From contig NZ_CP094359.1 in assembly GCF_024396695.1 (NCBI RefSeq), forward strand, positions 2,008,501 through 2,072,500: a DNA stretch of 64,000 nt, in the 5' to 3' direction. The notes beneath the pieces were generated by a model that saw only the letters and a program-made list of their open reading frames with translations, was not told the DNA's origin and did not search any database. A program made the translations under genes and the position numbers. Below, piece after piece: positions 39,970 through 47,502 of this stretch (position 1 is the stretch's first letter; each line of letters starts with the position of its first letter). The DNA is from Acidithiobacillus sp. YTS05 (GTDB lineage: Bacteria; Pseudomonadota; Gammaproteobacteria; Acidithiobacillales; Acidithiobacillaceae).

Positions 39970-42408
39970 TCAGGCCGATACCCGCCGCAGCGGCGCGGCG
40001 TGAATGTCCAGGCGGCCGGAAACCGCTTCCGCCCAGGGGTCCTTCTCCTGGGCAATCGCAAAATCCAGGCGCTCTGCCAGTTCCACTCGTTGGGCCAGAT
40101 CGTCGATGACCCGCGACTTGATCTGCTCCAGGCCGACCCGTTCCACCCAGGGCGCCGTGCGTTCCAGATATTGCGCATCTTCGCGGTACATCTGCAGAAA
40201 GGCCTTGCTGATCTGGATGACCTCGGCCTCCGTCTTTACCTTGGCCAGGAGATCAGCCGCTCGCACCTTCATGCCGCCGTTGCCACCCACATAAATCTCC
40301 CAGCCGGAATCGACGCCGATTACCCCGACGTCCTTGATCGTGCTTTCTGCACAGTTGCGTGGGCAGCCGGAGGCGGCCAGTTTGACCTTGTGCGGTGCCC
40401 ACATCCGTTCCAGATTCTTTTCGAGATCGATGGCGAGTTGGGTACTGTCCTGTACCCCGAAGCGACAAAACTCCTTGCCTACACAGGACTTTACCGTGCG
40501 CAGGGCCTTGCCGTAGGCATGCCCGGAGGGCATATCCAGTTCCGCCCAGATCAGTGGCAATTTTTCCTTGGGTACCCCGAGCAGATCGAGGCGTTGTCCG
40601 CCGGTGAATTTGACCATGGGCACGGCGTGACGCTCGGCGACCTCGGCAATGCGCTTGAGTTCTGCCGGTGTGGTTACCCCACCGTAGATGCGGGGAATGA
40701 CGGAGTACGTGCCGTCCTTCTGGATGTTGGCATGGGCGCGCTCGTTGATGAAGCGTGCCGATGGGTCATCCTTACCCTCGGCGGGCCAGGCGGTGCGCAC
40801 GTAATAGTTGACGGCGGGGCGGCAAGTGGCGCAACCGCCGGGATGTCGCCAGTCGAGAAAGCGAAAGACATCGCGCACTGACAGCAGCTTCTCTTTGCGA
40901 ATGGCATCACGCACCTCCTGATGGCTGTAATCGGTGCAGCCACAAAGGGCCTTCTTGCGCGCGCTGCTGTCATAGACTCCCCCCAGGGTGCTGACCAGGA
41001 GCTGTTCGACGAGACCGGTGCAGGAACCACAGGAGGCACTGGCCTTGGTACACTTGCGAACCTCTTCCAGGGTGAAGAGTCCATCACGAATAGCGCGCAC
41101 GATCTGTCCCTTGCTGACCCCGTTACAGCCGCAGATTTCGGCACTGTCCGCCAGGCGTGCGGCTTGATTGACGCCGGCATGTCCGGCATCGCCCAGATGG
41201 GTTTCGCCAAAGAGAAGATGGTCACGCAGCGACGCGACGTTATTTTTGTCGCGCAGATGTTCGAAGAGCCAAGGCCCAATGCTGGTATCGCCATAGAGCA
41301 GGATCCCTTTGATGGTGTCGTCCTGCAGGACCACTTTTTTATAGATTCCCTGATGGGCATCGAGCAGTGTGAGTTCTTCCGTGCCCTCGCCACCGAGAAA
41401 ATCCCCGGCCGAAAACAGCTCGATCCCAGTTACCTTCAATTTGGTGCTGGTAACCGACCCCTGGTAGCGCATTCTCCCATATTCGGCCAGATGGTTGGCC
41501 GCCACCTTCGCCTGTTCGAAGAGGGGCGCCACCAGCCCATAGGTCATACCGCGATGCTGCACACATTCGCCCACGGCATAGATCCGTGGGTCGTAGGTTT
41601 GCAGGGTGTCGCTCACCAATATCCCCTGCTCGCAGGCGAGACCTGCGGCCTGGGCGAGGTCGATACGGGGGCGGATGCCCACGGTCATCACTACGATGCG
41701 CGCAGGGATATGACTCCCATCCTGGAATTGCAAGCCTTCCACGCGGTCCGTGCCTAAAACGGCAGCACTTTCCCGCTCCATCAGAAAGCGGATACCGCGG
41801 GCCTCCATGGCCTGCTGCAAGAGCGCACCACCGCGGGCATCCAATTGCTTGTCCAGCGGCCAGGCCCGCCGGTGCACGACGGTCACTTGCATGCCGCGGG
41901 CGTTCAGGCCATGCGCCACTTCCAGACCCAGCAGGCCGGCACCGATGATGACTGCCTCGCCACCGTCGGCACTCACCTGCGTCAGCGCCTCTACGTCGCG
42001 CATGTCGCGATAGGAATAGACGCCGGGAAGGTCGTTGCCCGGGATCGGCGCCAGGGCTGCCGCCGCACCGGTAGCGATCAGGACGCGATCATACGGTACC
42101 TTCTCCCCCTGCGCGGTGATGACTTGACGCCGCACGCGATCGATCTGTGTAACCGGGCAACCGGTACGCAGAGTAATACCGTGTTCCTGGTACCAGTCAT
42201 GATCATTGAGAATGGTCTCCTCCAGGCGCATCTCGCCAGCCAGCACCGGAGTCAAAAGGATACGGTTGTAATTGGGGTGCGGCTCATCGCCGAAAACCGT
42301 GATCTCGTAGAGGTCAGGAGCCATCTTCAGCAACTCTTCGACGGTGCGGATGCCGGCCATGCCGTTGCCAATCACCACCAAGCGTGCCTTTCGTGCCTTG
42401 TTGCCCAT
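39970..42408 (-). CDS. nirB: NAD(P)H-dependent nitrite reductase, large subunit
   Basis: Cytoplasmic siroheme enzyme of 812 residues. The FAD/NAD domain begins with VVIGNGMAGIRTVEELL. Two BFD-like [2Fe-2S] stretches follow (CGCNGVSKGQIVRAI with CGSCTG; CGCTDYSHQ with CATCRP). The siroheme/[4Fe-4S] part has SCVGKEFCRFG and ASGCPRNCAES with the four Cys ligands. ATG 42408 is preferred to the longer frame from 42486, which would run through the leader terminator. It is the first gene of the nitrate-assimilation operon under sigma-54 and ANTAR-type control. Confidence 0.96.
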   Translation of the reverse strand: MGNKARKARLVVIGNGMAGIRTVEELLKMAPDLYEITVFGDEPHPNYNRILLTPVLAGEMRLEETILNDHDWYQEHGITLRTGCPVTQIDRVRRQVITAQGEKVPYDRVLIATGAAAALAPIPGNDLPGVYSYRDMRDVEALTQVSADGGEAVIIGAGLLGLEVAHGLNARGMQVTVVHRRAWPLDKQLDARGGALLQQAMEARGIRFLMERESAAVLGTDRVEGLQFQDGSHIPARIVVMTVGIRPRIDLAQAAGLACEQGILVSDTLQTYDPRIYAVGECVQHRGMTYGLVAPLFEQAKVAANHLAEYGRMRYQGSVTSTKLKVTGIELFSAGDFLGGEGTEELTLLDAHQGIYKKVVLQDDTIKGILLYGDTSIGPWLFEHLRDKNNVASLRDHLLFGETHLGDAGHAGVNQAARLADSAEICGCNGVSKGQIVRAIRDGLFTLEEVRKCTKASASCGSCTGLVEQLLVSTLGGVYDSSARKKALCGCTDYSHQEVRDAIRKEKLLSVRDVFRFLDWRHPGGCATCRPAVNYYVRTAWPAEGKDDPSARFINERAHANIQKDGTYSVIPRIYGGVTTPAELKRIAEVAERHAVPMVKFTGGQRLDLLGVPKEKLPLIWAELDMPSGHAYGKALRTVKSCVGKEFCRFGVQDSTQLAIDLEKNLERMWAPHKVKLAASGCPRNCAESTIKDVGVIGVDSGWEIYVGGNGGMKVRAADLLAKVKTEAEVIQISKAFLQMYREDAQYLERTAPWVERVGLEQIKSRVIDDLAQRVELAERLDFAIAQEKDPWAEAVSGRLDIHAAPLRRVSA

Positions 42409-42423
42409 CGTGACGTTTCTCCA

Positions 42424-42466
42424 AAGAAAAAAGGCGCAGTCAGCCGAAAATGCTGACGACGCCTTT
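42424..42466 (-). terminator. Leader terminator of the nirB operon
   Basis: On the minus strand, outer stem AAAGGCG/CGCCTTT plus inner stem GTCAGC/GCTGAC, then TTTTTTCTTT. It sits 16 bases before the nirB ATG and would stop the transcript unless prevented. Location before the first gene marks it as an attenuator. Confidence 0.85.
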
Positions 42467-42471
42467 GCCGT
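42456..42471 (-). promoter_or_regulatory. ANTAR-type hexaloop hairpin (P2) of the nirB leader
   Basis: ACGGC and GTCGT enclose the hexaloop AAAGGC, with A at position 1 and G at 4, the hallmark of ANTAR targets. It uses the upstream arm of the terminator, so the two folds exclude each other. Confidence 0.65.
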
Positions 42472-42481
42472 TTCACATACC

Positions 42482-42500
42482 AACAATCAGATAGATTGCT
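42482..42500 (-). promoter_or_regulatory. Possible first leader hairpin (P1) of nirB
   Basis: AGCAATC and GATTGTT form a 7-bp stem with a five-base loop, TATCT. It takes the place of P1 in a two-hairpin ANTAR target but lacks the hexaloop, so it is less certain than P2. Confidence 0.4.
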
Positions 42501-42513
42501 TCAAGCCCTGTTT

Positions 42514-42529
42514 AGCAAGTTTCATGCCA
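42514..42529 (-). promoter_or_regulatory. Sigma-54 promoter of the nirB operon
   Basis: TGGCATGAAACTTGCT fits the -24/-12 consensus TGGCAYG-N4-TTGCW at every position. It lies about 110 bases before the nirB ATG and upstream of the leader hairpins. Confidence 0.85.
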
Positions 42530-42590
42530 GAACTTTGATCATTTACAATCAAGCAGTTATCGATTTTCGCAAATTGATTCTGCGATCTGA

Positions 42591-42628
42591 TGGTGCATCC
42601 CATGGTGCAAGATGCACTGCCATGGTGC
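42591..42628 (-). promoter_or_regulatory. NtrC-like enhancer sites upstream of nirB
   Basis: The element at 42614-42628, GCACTGCCATGGTGC, differs from the NtrC consensus GCACYANNNTGGTGC at one position. Further TGGTGC half-sites at 42591-42596 and 42603-42608 flank it. They lie roughly 65-115 bases upstream of the sigma-54 promoter, the usual enhancer distance. Confidence 0.65.
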
Positions 42629-42629
42629 G

Positions 42630-43874
42630 TTAGAAGCTTGCCGTCACGAATACCCAGGCGCCTTCGGTATTCACTCCGTACTGGTTTTTCCGGTAATCGG
42701 CATACTGCACCCCGGCCGTCCAGTGCGGCGAGAAGCGATGAATGGCCGATAGATCGATCTCATGGCCATAGGCTTCGCTGTGGTAGGCGCTACGGAAGTC
42801 ATAATAGGTCGCCTGCAGTGCCGTGCCCAAAAGCTTGCCCTCCACGGTGAAATAGAGGCTGCGCAAACCCTGCGGCGGGGTAGTAAGAAAGACCTCCGCC
42901 CAGCCATTGAAGGCGTGCTTGGTGGCGAGCGGTGTCTGAAATCCATAGCTGCCCTTGTCATTGCTTCCCATCACCATGTAATCGGCGAGTACGCCAAGCC
43001 CGGACCAGCGCACCCCACTGCCCAGGTGGTAATACTGGGCATCGACGAGGGGACTGCCGCCGTCATAGGGTAGCTGCTTGGCATAGCTGGCGTCGTAGGG
43101 GATCTGCAGGGAAGCAGAAATCGGTATGCTGCCCTGCATGCGTACGCCGAGGGTCTGGCTGTTGCAAACCTGGGCGTTGCCCACCAGAAAGCAGGCAGCG
43201 GCTCCAGGAATCGCACTGTTCGCCTGATTTCCATACCAATAACCGAAGGCTTGCGCATGAAACAAGGGCGATGGCTGCCAATGGACCTCGCCCAGAAAGG
43301 TCTTGCTCGGCACATTTTCATTGAGAATGTTTTTGATACGCCAGATATAGGCGGCATAGACACCCAGGCTGCTGCTGGGATTTTCCTGGAGGGAAACAGC
43401 ATCAAAGGTCTGAGGAGTTTGCCGAAAACCGACCGCCCCGACAAAACGTTGGTCGTCGAGATTGATTTCCTGGCGCCCGGCACGGACCAGTAGCCCGCCC
43501 AAGCCCTGGTACTGCAGATAGGCCTGATTGATGTTCGCTTCTTCGGGGTCGGGGATGACGGCATACGCAGTTTTGCCATTGCGCAGACTGTTGTAATCAT
43601 TGACGATACCCGCCACATCGATGAACTGCAGGTTAGCGCTGAAACCGCCAATGGGGGCGCTCCTCAACCCTAACAAGGTTTGCACGGTAAAGGCGTTGGC
43701 ATCGCGTTTGCCAGCTTGCGACATAAATTCATAGCGCGGACGAAAATCCAGACTGACCTTGCCAGCGCTGATGGCCTGCACAATGGGATCAGCCCAAGCA
43801 TCGCTCTGTGGCAAGACGACTGCAGACAGTACCGCGACGGCAACGAGGTGGCGGCGAAAAGAGAATTGGATCAT
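42630..43874 (-). CDS. Outer-membrane porin, alginate_exp-like, of the nitrate locus
   Basis: Beta-barrel protein of 414 residues. A signal peptide (MIQFSFRRHLVAVAVLSAV, cleavage near AWA) is followed by barrel strands with alternating aromatic residues and a C-terminal Phe (VFVTASF). Segments such as RVGRQEI-like VRAGRQEINLDDQRF resemble the alginate_exp porin family. It lies between the nitrate transporter and nirB in the transporter's operon, so nitrate or nitrite passage is the probable role. ATG 43874 has GGAG upstream. Confidence 0.8.
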   Translation of the reverse strand: MIQFSFRRHLVAVAVLSAVVLPQSDAWADPIVQAISAGKVSLDFRPRYEFMSQAGKRDANAFTVQTLLGLRSAPIGGFSANLQFIDVAGIVNDYNSLRNGKTAYAVIPDPEEANINQAYLQYQGLGGLLVRAGRQEINLDDQRFVGAVGFRQTPQTFDAVSLQENPSSSLGVYAAYIWRIKNILNENVPSKTFLGEVHWQPSPLFHAQAFGYWYGNQANSAIPGAAACFLVGNAQVCNSQTLGVRMQGSIPISASLQIPYDASYAKQLPYDGGSPLVDAQYYHLGSGVRWSGLGVLADYMVMGSNDKGSYGFQTPLATKHAFNGWAEVFLTTPPQGLRSLYFTVEGKLLGTALQATYYDFRSAYHSEAYGHEIDLSAIHRFSPHWTAGVQYADYRKNQYGVNTEGAWVFVTASF

Positions 43875-43939
43875 GGCTTACTCCAGACAAGGGGGCTGGC
43901 AGCGGCGCGAACGCCGCTGGAGGGTGACAGCAGGAGGAT

Positions 43940-45346
43940 TCAGTCCGCGATGGCGGATGCCTGGGGAGCTTGCCCTTGCGAAGGCATGCACTGACCATGG
44001 GCGGAGGCAATCTTGGCCCAGGTCTGCCACTGGCGGCGCAAGCCCACGATCAGCAGCAACGCCGTTGCGCTGAGTCCAGCAAAAATCCCGAAACCCCAGT
44101 GATAGCTCCCGGTGTCTTCCTTGGCGATTCCCAGAATTACCGGCAAGTAGAAACCACCGATACCACCGGCAGCACCAATGATGCCGGTCATCAGCCCGGT
44201 CTTTTCCGGCCAGCGCAGGGGTACGAGTTGAAAGGTGGCGCCGTTACCGAGACCAAAGGCTGCATAGAGAAGGAGAAAGAGGACGATACTGACCGCCAGG
44301 GTGGGCGTCCACAGGGAAAAGGTGGCATCGATGAGGCAGATCCCTGCGAGGAAAAACTGCAATGCGCGCGCTCCCGAAATGCGGTCAGCGATCAGCCCGC
44401 CAAACGGACGGAGAATGGCACCAGTAAAGGCAAAGAGGCCCATCAGCATACCGGCGTCTACCTTGGGCAGATGGTAGAGCGTCACCAGCAGCAGGCTGAC
44501 AAAGGCCGACATGCCCACAAAGCCGCCAAAGGTAATGGCGTAGACCAAAATCAACGCCCAAGTGTCCCGCTCGCGCAGAACCGGAAAGTAGCGGCGCGGC
44601 AGAAAGAGCAACGACAGGAGGACGCCATAGACCGGCAACATCAGCAGCGCCGCTTTGCCATGCAGCCCCAGCCAGCCGCGCGGGCTGGCGACGGCCAAAA
44701 GCGCCAAGCCGGCGAGAGTCAGGCCCCAACCCCAGGCCGCCGGCGCCACCTTCCCAGTTTTGGGAGCGCAATCCTTGCCCCAAAACCACAGGGTCACTGC
44801 GGCCAAGCCCAGCAAAGGGAGCACGGCTGCTGCCGCATGGGTCCAGCCAAATTGTCCGGCCAAGGGCGGAAAAAGAAAGCCATCGAGGACGGCGCCGATA
44901 TTGCCCGCCGCCGCAATGCCCAACACCGTTCCCTGGATTTTGGGAGGATAATTGCTGCCAGCCATGGGTAGGGCGACGGCAAAGCTGGCACCGCCAACGC
45001 CCAGCAAAACACCCAGGAAAATCAGGGCATCGTAACTAAGCGTATACGGGTAGATGGAAAGGACCAAGGGGGGAATCGCCGAAAGTGCCACCCCGATCAA
45101 GGCCAGCCAGCGCCCATCCATGGCTTGGTAGAGATTGCCGAAGCCAATGCGCAAAATTGCAGCGGACAGCACGGGAATGGCGACCAGATAACCCTGCTGC
45201 ATGGGGGTGATATGCAGACTTTGGATCATATATGGCGCCAGCGGCCCAAACAAAAGCCATACGGTAAAACCCGTATCGAAATAGAGAAAACTGGCGACCA
45301 AGGCGCGCCAATTTCCCGCACGTAGTTGCGAAAGCAAGGATTGCAT
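43940..45346 (-). CDS. narK: NarK-type nitrate/nitrite MFS transporter
   Basis: Transporter of 468 residues with about 12 membrane helices and the NNP-family signatures GVGGASFAVALPMAGSNYPP and GNGATFQLVPLRW (nitrate signature region). It imports nitrate for NasA. ATG 45346 with a GGAGGATC box is used; the longer frame from 45415 runs through the leader terminator. The porin gene follows after 65 bases on the same strand. Control regions match those of nirB: sigma-54 promoter, NtrC-like site, leader terminator. Confidence 0.92.
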   Translation of the reverse strand: MQSLLSQLRAGNWRALVASFLYFDTGFTVWLLFGPLAPYMIQSLHITPMQQGYLVAIPVLSAAILRIGFGNLYQAMDGRWLALIGVALSAIPPLVLSIYPYTLSYDALIFLGVLLGVGGASFAVALPMAGSNYPPKIQGTVLGIAAAGNIGAVLDGFLFPPLAGQFGWTHAAAAVLPLLGLAAVTLWFWGKDCAPKTGKVAPAAWGWGLTLAGLALLAVASPRGWLGLHGKAALLMLPVYGVLLSLLFLPRRYFPVLRERDTWALILVYAITFGGFVGMSAFVSLLLVTLYHLPKVDAGMLMGLFAFTGAILRPFGGLIADRISGARALQFFLAGICLIDATFSLWTPTLAVSIVLFLLLYAAFGLGNGATFQLVPLRWPEKTGLMTGIIGAAGGIGGFYLPVILGIAKEDTGSYHWGFGIFAGLSATALLLIVGLRRQWQTWAKIASAHGQCMPSQGQAPQASAIAD

Positions 45347-45375
45347 TTGCTTGATCCTCCGATTATGTGCACAAC

Positions 45376-45413
45376 AAAAAAGGCGTTCCTGACCGTTACC
45401 GGTCAGGAACGCC
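45376..45413 (-). terminator. Leader terminator of the narK unit
   Basis: A perfect 13-bp stem (45382-45394 with 45401-45413) with a six-base loop and a six-U tail on the minus strand, 30 bases before the narK ATG. This is the strongest of the three leader terminators. Confidence 0.93.
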
Positions 45414-45421
45414 ATCGTCCC
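45406..45421 (-). promoter_or_regulatory. ANTAR-type hexaloop hairpin (P2) of the narK leader
   Basis: GGGAC and GTTCC (one wobble pair) enclose the hexaloop GATGGC. It shares A2, G4, G5 and C6 with the nirB loop but has G at position 1. The stem uses the upstream arm of the terminator, so it is mutually exclusive with it. Confidence 0.6.
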
Positions 45422-45425
45422 GTGT

Positions 45426-45447
45426 CATCATTCAGCGTTGAATGATG
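45426..45447 (-). promoter_or_regulatory. First leader hairpin (P1) of narK
   Basis: CATCATTC and GAATGATG form an 8-bp stem with hexaloop AACGCT, which has the A1 and G4 typical of ANTAR targets. It precedes P2 by five bases. Confidence 0.65.
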
Positions 45448-45461
45448 CTCTACCTTAGTTA

Positions 45462-45477
45462 AGCAGAAATCATGCCA
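45462..45477 (-). promoter_or_regulatory. Sigma-54 promoter of the narK unit
   Basis: TGGCATGATTTCTGCT matches the -24/-12 consensus except for one T in the -12 part. It lies directly upstream of the P1 hairpin. Confidence 0.78.
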
Positions 45478-45576
45478 TAATGGAGATCAACAAGAGATGT
45501 TCTGTAAAGTCAGGCAAAAATAATGAGTTGCACTGAAGATTCGGAGGGTGACTGCGCCGGCGCTCGCCTTTGTATA

Positions 45577-45595
45577 ATGCACAAGTGTAGTGCAT
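45577..45595 (-). promoter_or_regulatory. NtrC-like site upstream of narK
   Basis: Arms ATGCAC and GTGCAT separated by seven bases, the geometry of an NtrC dyad, about 100 bases upstream of the sigma-54 promoter. The central bases differ from consensus. Confidence 0.5.
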
Positions 45596-45636
45596 GCGCT
45601 CGATTTTGGGGCCTCATTCTGGGTCAAGACAACGAT

Positions 45637-46806
45637 TCAACTAGGTCTTTGCAATAGACTGCCATCAAAAATTCGCGTCGTACCCATGGCAATGTCGCGC
45701 GCCACCCCCGGCAATTTCCAGGGGTTTGCATGGATGCCGAAACCCGACTGTTCATCGACCGGAATGGGTGCATCCATGGCCGTTGCTGCCAATCGATACA
45801 GATCGCCTCGATAGACCCGCTCCACCACGGCGCTGGGACTGGCCGCCGTCGGCCATTGGTCAGAAAGACGCATCTGCTCCGCCAACCAGAGACCGTGTTC
45901 CTGCCAGGGATATTGCGCCGCGTAGCGGTGGAATACATGGCCATCGGGTTGCTCAGTCATGCCGGGTATGGTTCCCTGCAAGGCCGCAGCAAGCGCGGCC
46001 TCAGGAACGGCGATGGCCTGTGCTATCCACCGCGCGGCCTGCTGTCGATGTGCTGCGTCATCCAGCCAACGGCCCGCGGCAATCAGGGCGCGGAGCAGGG
46101 ATTGATGGAGGTCTGGTTCACGTTTCGCCCAATCCTCGCGCACCGCCAGAACCTTCTCCATCACATTGTTCCATAGAGAATAACTACTAACGATGGGTTG
46201 TCCGACCCCCTCCATGGCGGCCAGACTTCCCCAAGGCTCACCCACACAAAAAGCATCGATCTCGTCGTTGCGCAGGGCATCGACCATATAGCGCGGCGGA
46301 ACCACACCAATCTCGACTTCACTGTGCAATTCGAGACCGGCTGCGCGTAGCCAGTGGCGCAATTGATAATGGTGATTGGAGACGGTTGATACCACGGCAA
46401 AACGTAGCGGCAGGAGACTGGGGTGGCTGCGCGTAAGTTCTCGTAGCGCCTGTCCCGTGCGAACAGGATCATCCGTCGCTGCAGCACCCCGCTGTACCAG
46501 CTCGTGGTATAGTCGCTGGCTGACGGTAATGGTGTTGCCATTGAGCGAGAGGACCAGTCCGGTGATTACCGGAATTTTGGGAGAGGCAACGCCGAGGGTG
46601 GCCGCCATCGGCAATGGTGCTAGAGCGTGTGCCGCTACCAGCTCGCCAAAGAGGAGATGATCGCGCAGGCTGGCCCAGGAGGGTTCGCATTGCAGACGCA
46701 CGCGCAGTCCTTCGCGGGCAAACAAGCCTAATTCCTGTGCAACCAGCAAGGGCGCGCTATCAGCGAGGGCAACATAGCCCAGCGAGAGTTCAGCATCGGT
46801 TTTCAT
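45637..46806 (-). CDS. nasS: NasS-type nitrate sensor (NrtA-like, cytoplasmic)
   Basis: Periplasmic-binding-protein fold of the NrtA/NasS family, 389 residues. Family segments are LGYVALADSAPLLVAQELGLF at the N-terminus, YMVDALRNDEIDAFCVGEPWG, and LWNNVMEKVLAVRED. There is no signal peptide or lipobox, so it works in the cytoplasm, as NasS does when it binds nitrate and releases NasT. It is a single gene with its own leader and lies upstream of the narK leader on the same strand. NasT is encoded at the far end of the nirB operon. Confidence 0.88.
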   Translation of the reverse strand: MKTDAELSLGYVALADSAPLLVAQELGLFAREGLRVRLQCEPSWASLRDHLLFGELVAAHALAPLPMAATLGVASPKIPVITGLVLSLNGNTITVSQRLYHELVQRGAAATDDPVRTGQALRELTRSHPSLLPLRFAVVSTVSNHHYQLRHWLRAAGLELHSEVEIGVVPPRYMVDALRNDEIDAFCVGEPWGSLAAMEGVGQPIVSSYSLWNNVMEKVLAVREDWAKREPDLHQSLLRALIAAGRWLDDAAHRQQAARWIAQAIAVPEAALAAALQGTIPGMTEQPDGHVFHRYAAQYPWQEHGLWLAEQMRLSDQWPTAASPSAVVERVYRGDLYRLAATAMDAPIPVDEQSGFGIHANPWKLPGVARDIAMGTTRIFDGSLLQRPS

Positions 46807-46828
46807 TCCATAATCCTCAATAGCTCAC

Positions 46829-46864
46829 AAAAGAAAGCCTCGCTTCCGCAGAGCCGAAGCGAGG
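46829..46864 (-). terminator. Leader terminator of nasS
   Basis: CCTCGCTTC pairs with GAAGCGAGG (9 bp, 9-base loop) and is followed by CTTTCTTTT on the minus strand, 22 bases before the nasS ATG. Confidence 0.8.
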
Positions 46865-46875
46865 ACGCCATTGTC
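46864..46875 (-). promoter_or_regulatory. Hexaloop hairpin of the nasS leader
   Basis: GAC and GTC enclose hexaloop AATGGC (A1, G4), the same loop type as in the nirB and narK leaders. The stem is only 3 bp and touches the terminator arm by a single base, so function is less sure. Confidence 0.45.
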
Positions 46876-46886
46876 ATGGGGAAGCA

Positions 46887-46902
46887 AGCAAGATTCATGC
46901 AG
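46887..46902 (-). promoter_or_regulatory. Degenerate sigma-54-like promoter of nasS
   Basis: CTGCATGAATCTTGCT keeps the -12 TTGCT and 12 of 14 following bases of the nirB element, but the -24 reads CTGCAT, with only one G of the GG pair at the right place. Confidence 0.5.
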
Positions 46903-46914
46903 CCCAGGACCTTC

Positions 46915-47502
46915 TCAGGAGCGCAAAACCTCCGCGACTCGCTCGCGCAGTGCCGGGAGGACCTCTTCCGCAAACCAGGGGTTGCGCCGTAGCCAAAGGA
47001 TATTGCGTGGGCTGGGATGCGGCAGCGGGAAGACAGAGGGAGCATAGTGCCGCCAATTACGCACCAGTTGCTGCAAGGATCCTGGACTGTCTGGCAGATG
47101 ATAGCGACGAGCGTACTGACCGATGACCAAGGTGAGTTGCACCTGCCGCAACTGTGCCAGAAGGGAAGCACGCCAACGGGAAGCGCATTCCGGTCGCGGC
47201 GGTAGATCACCCGAACGGCCTTTACCGGGATAACAAAATCCCATGGGCAGCAGGGCAAAGAGGTGGGAATCATAGAACTCCTCCCGGCTGACCCCCAGCC
47301 AATCCCGCAGACGGTCGCCGCTTTGGTCGGCAAAAGGCAGAGCATGGGCGTGGGCGTGGCGACCAGGGGCCTGGGCGGCAATCAGAACTTTGGCCTGGGG
47401 ATGAACTTGCAGTACTGGGCGAGGTGCGTTGGGCAAACTAGTAGCGCAGAGGGAACAGGATTCCAGTTCCTGCAATAGCCGCGCCAGATCGCGATCAGAC
47501 AT
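46915..47502 (-). CDS. Uracil-DNA glycosylase-superfamily protein
   Basis: Protein of 195 residues of the UDG superfamily (COG1573-like). The N-terminal AAQAPGRHAHAHALPFADQSGDRL corresponds to the GExPG...PFxGxSG motif, and PHPSPRN is the HPSPRN catalytic loop. The four Cys of iron-sulfur UDGs are only partly present: two near the N-terminus (CSLC). It may remove uracil from DNA or be a divergent member with another role. It overlaps the LysR gene by eight bases on the same strand. Confidence 0.75.
   Translation of the reverse strand: MSDRDLARLLQELESCSLCATSLPNAPRPVLQVHPQAKVLIAAQAPGRHAHAHALPFADQSGDRLRDWLGVSREEFYDSHLFALLPMGFCYPGKGRSGDLPPRPECASRWRASLLAQLRQVQLTLVIGQYARRYHLPDSPGSLQQLVRNWRHYAPSVFPLPHPSPRNILWLRRNPWFAEEVLPALRERVAEVLRS

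Noticed and set aside
45590..46176. Plus-strand frames opposite nasS
   Set aside because: They are antisense shadows with no ribosome-binding sites; NasS is well supported on the minus strand.
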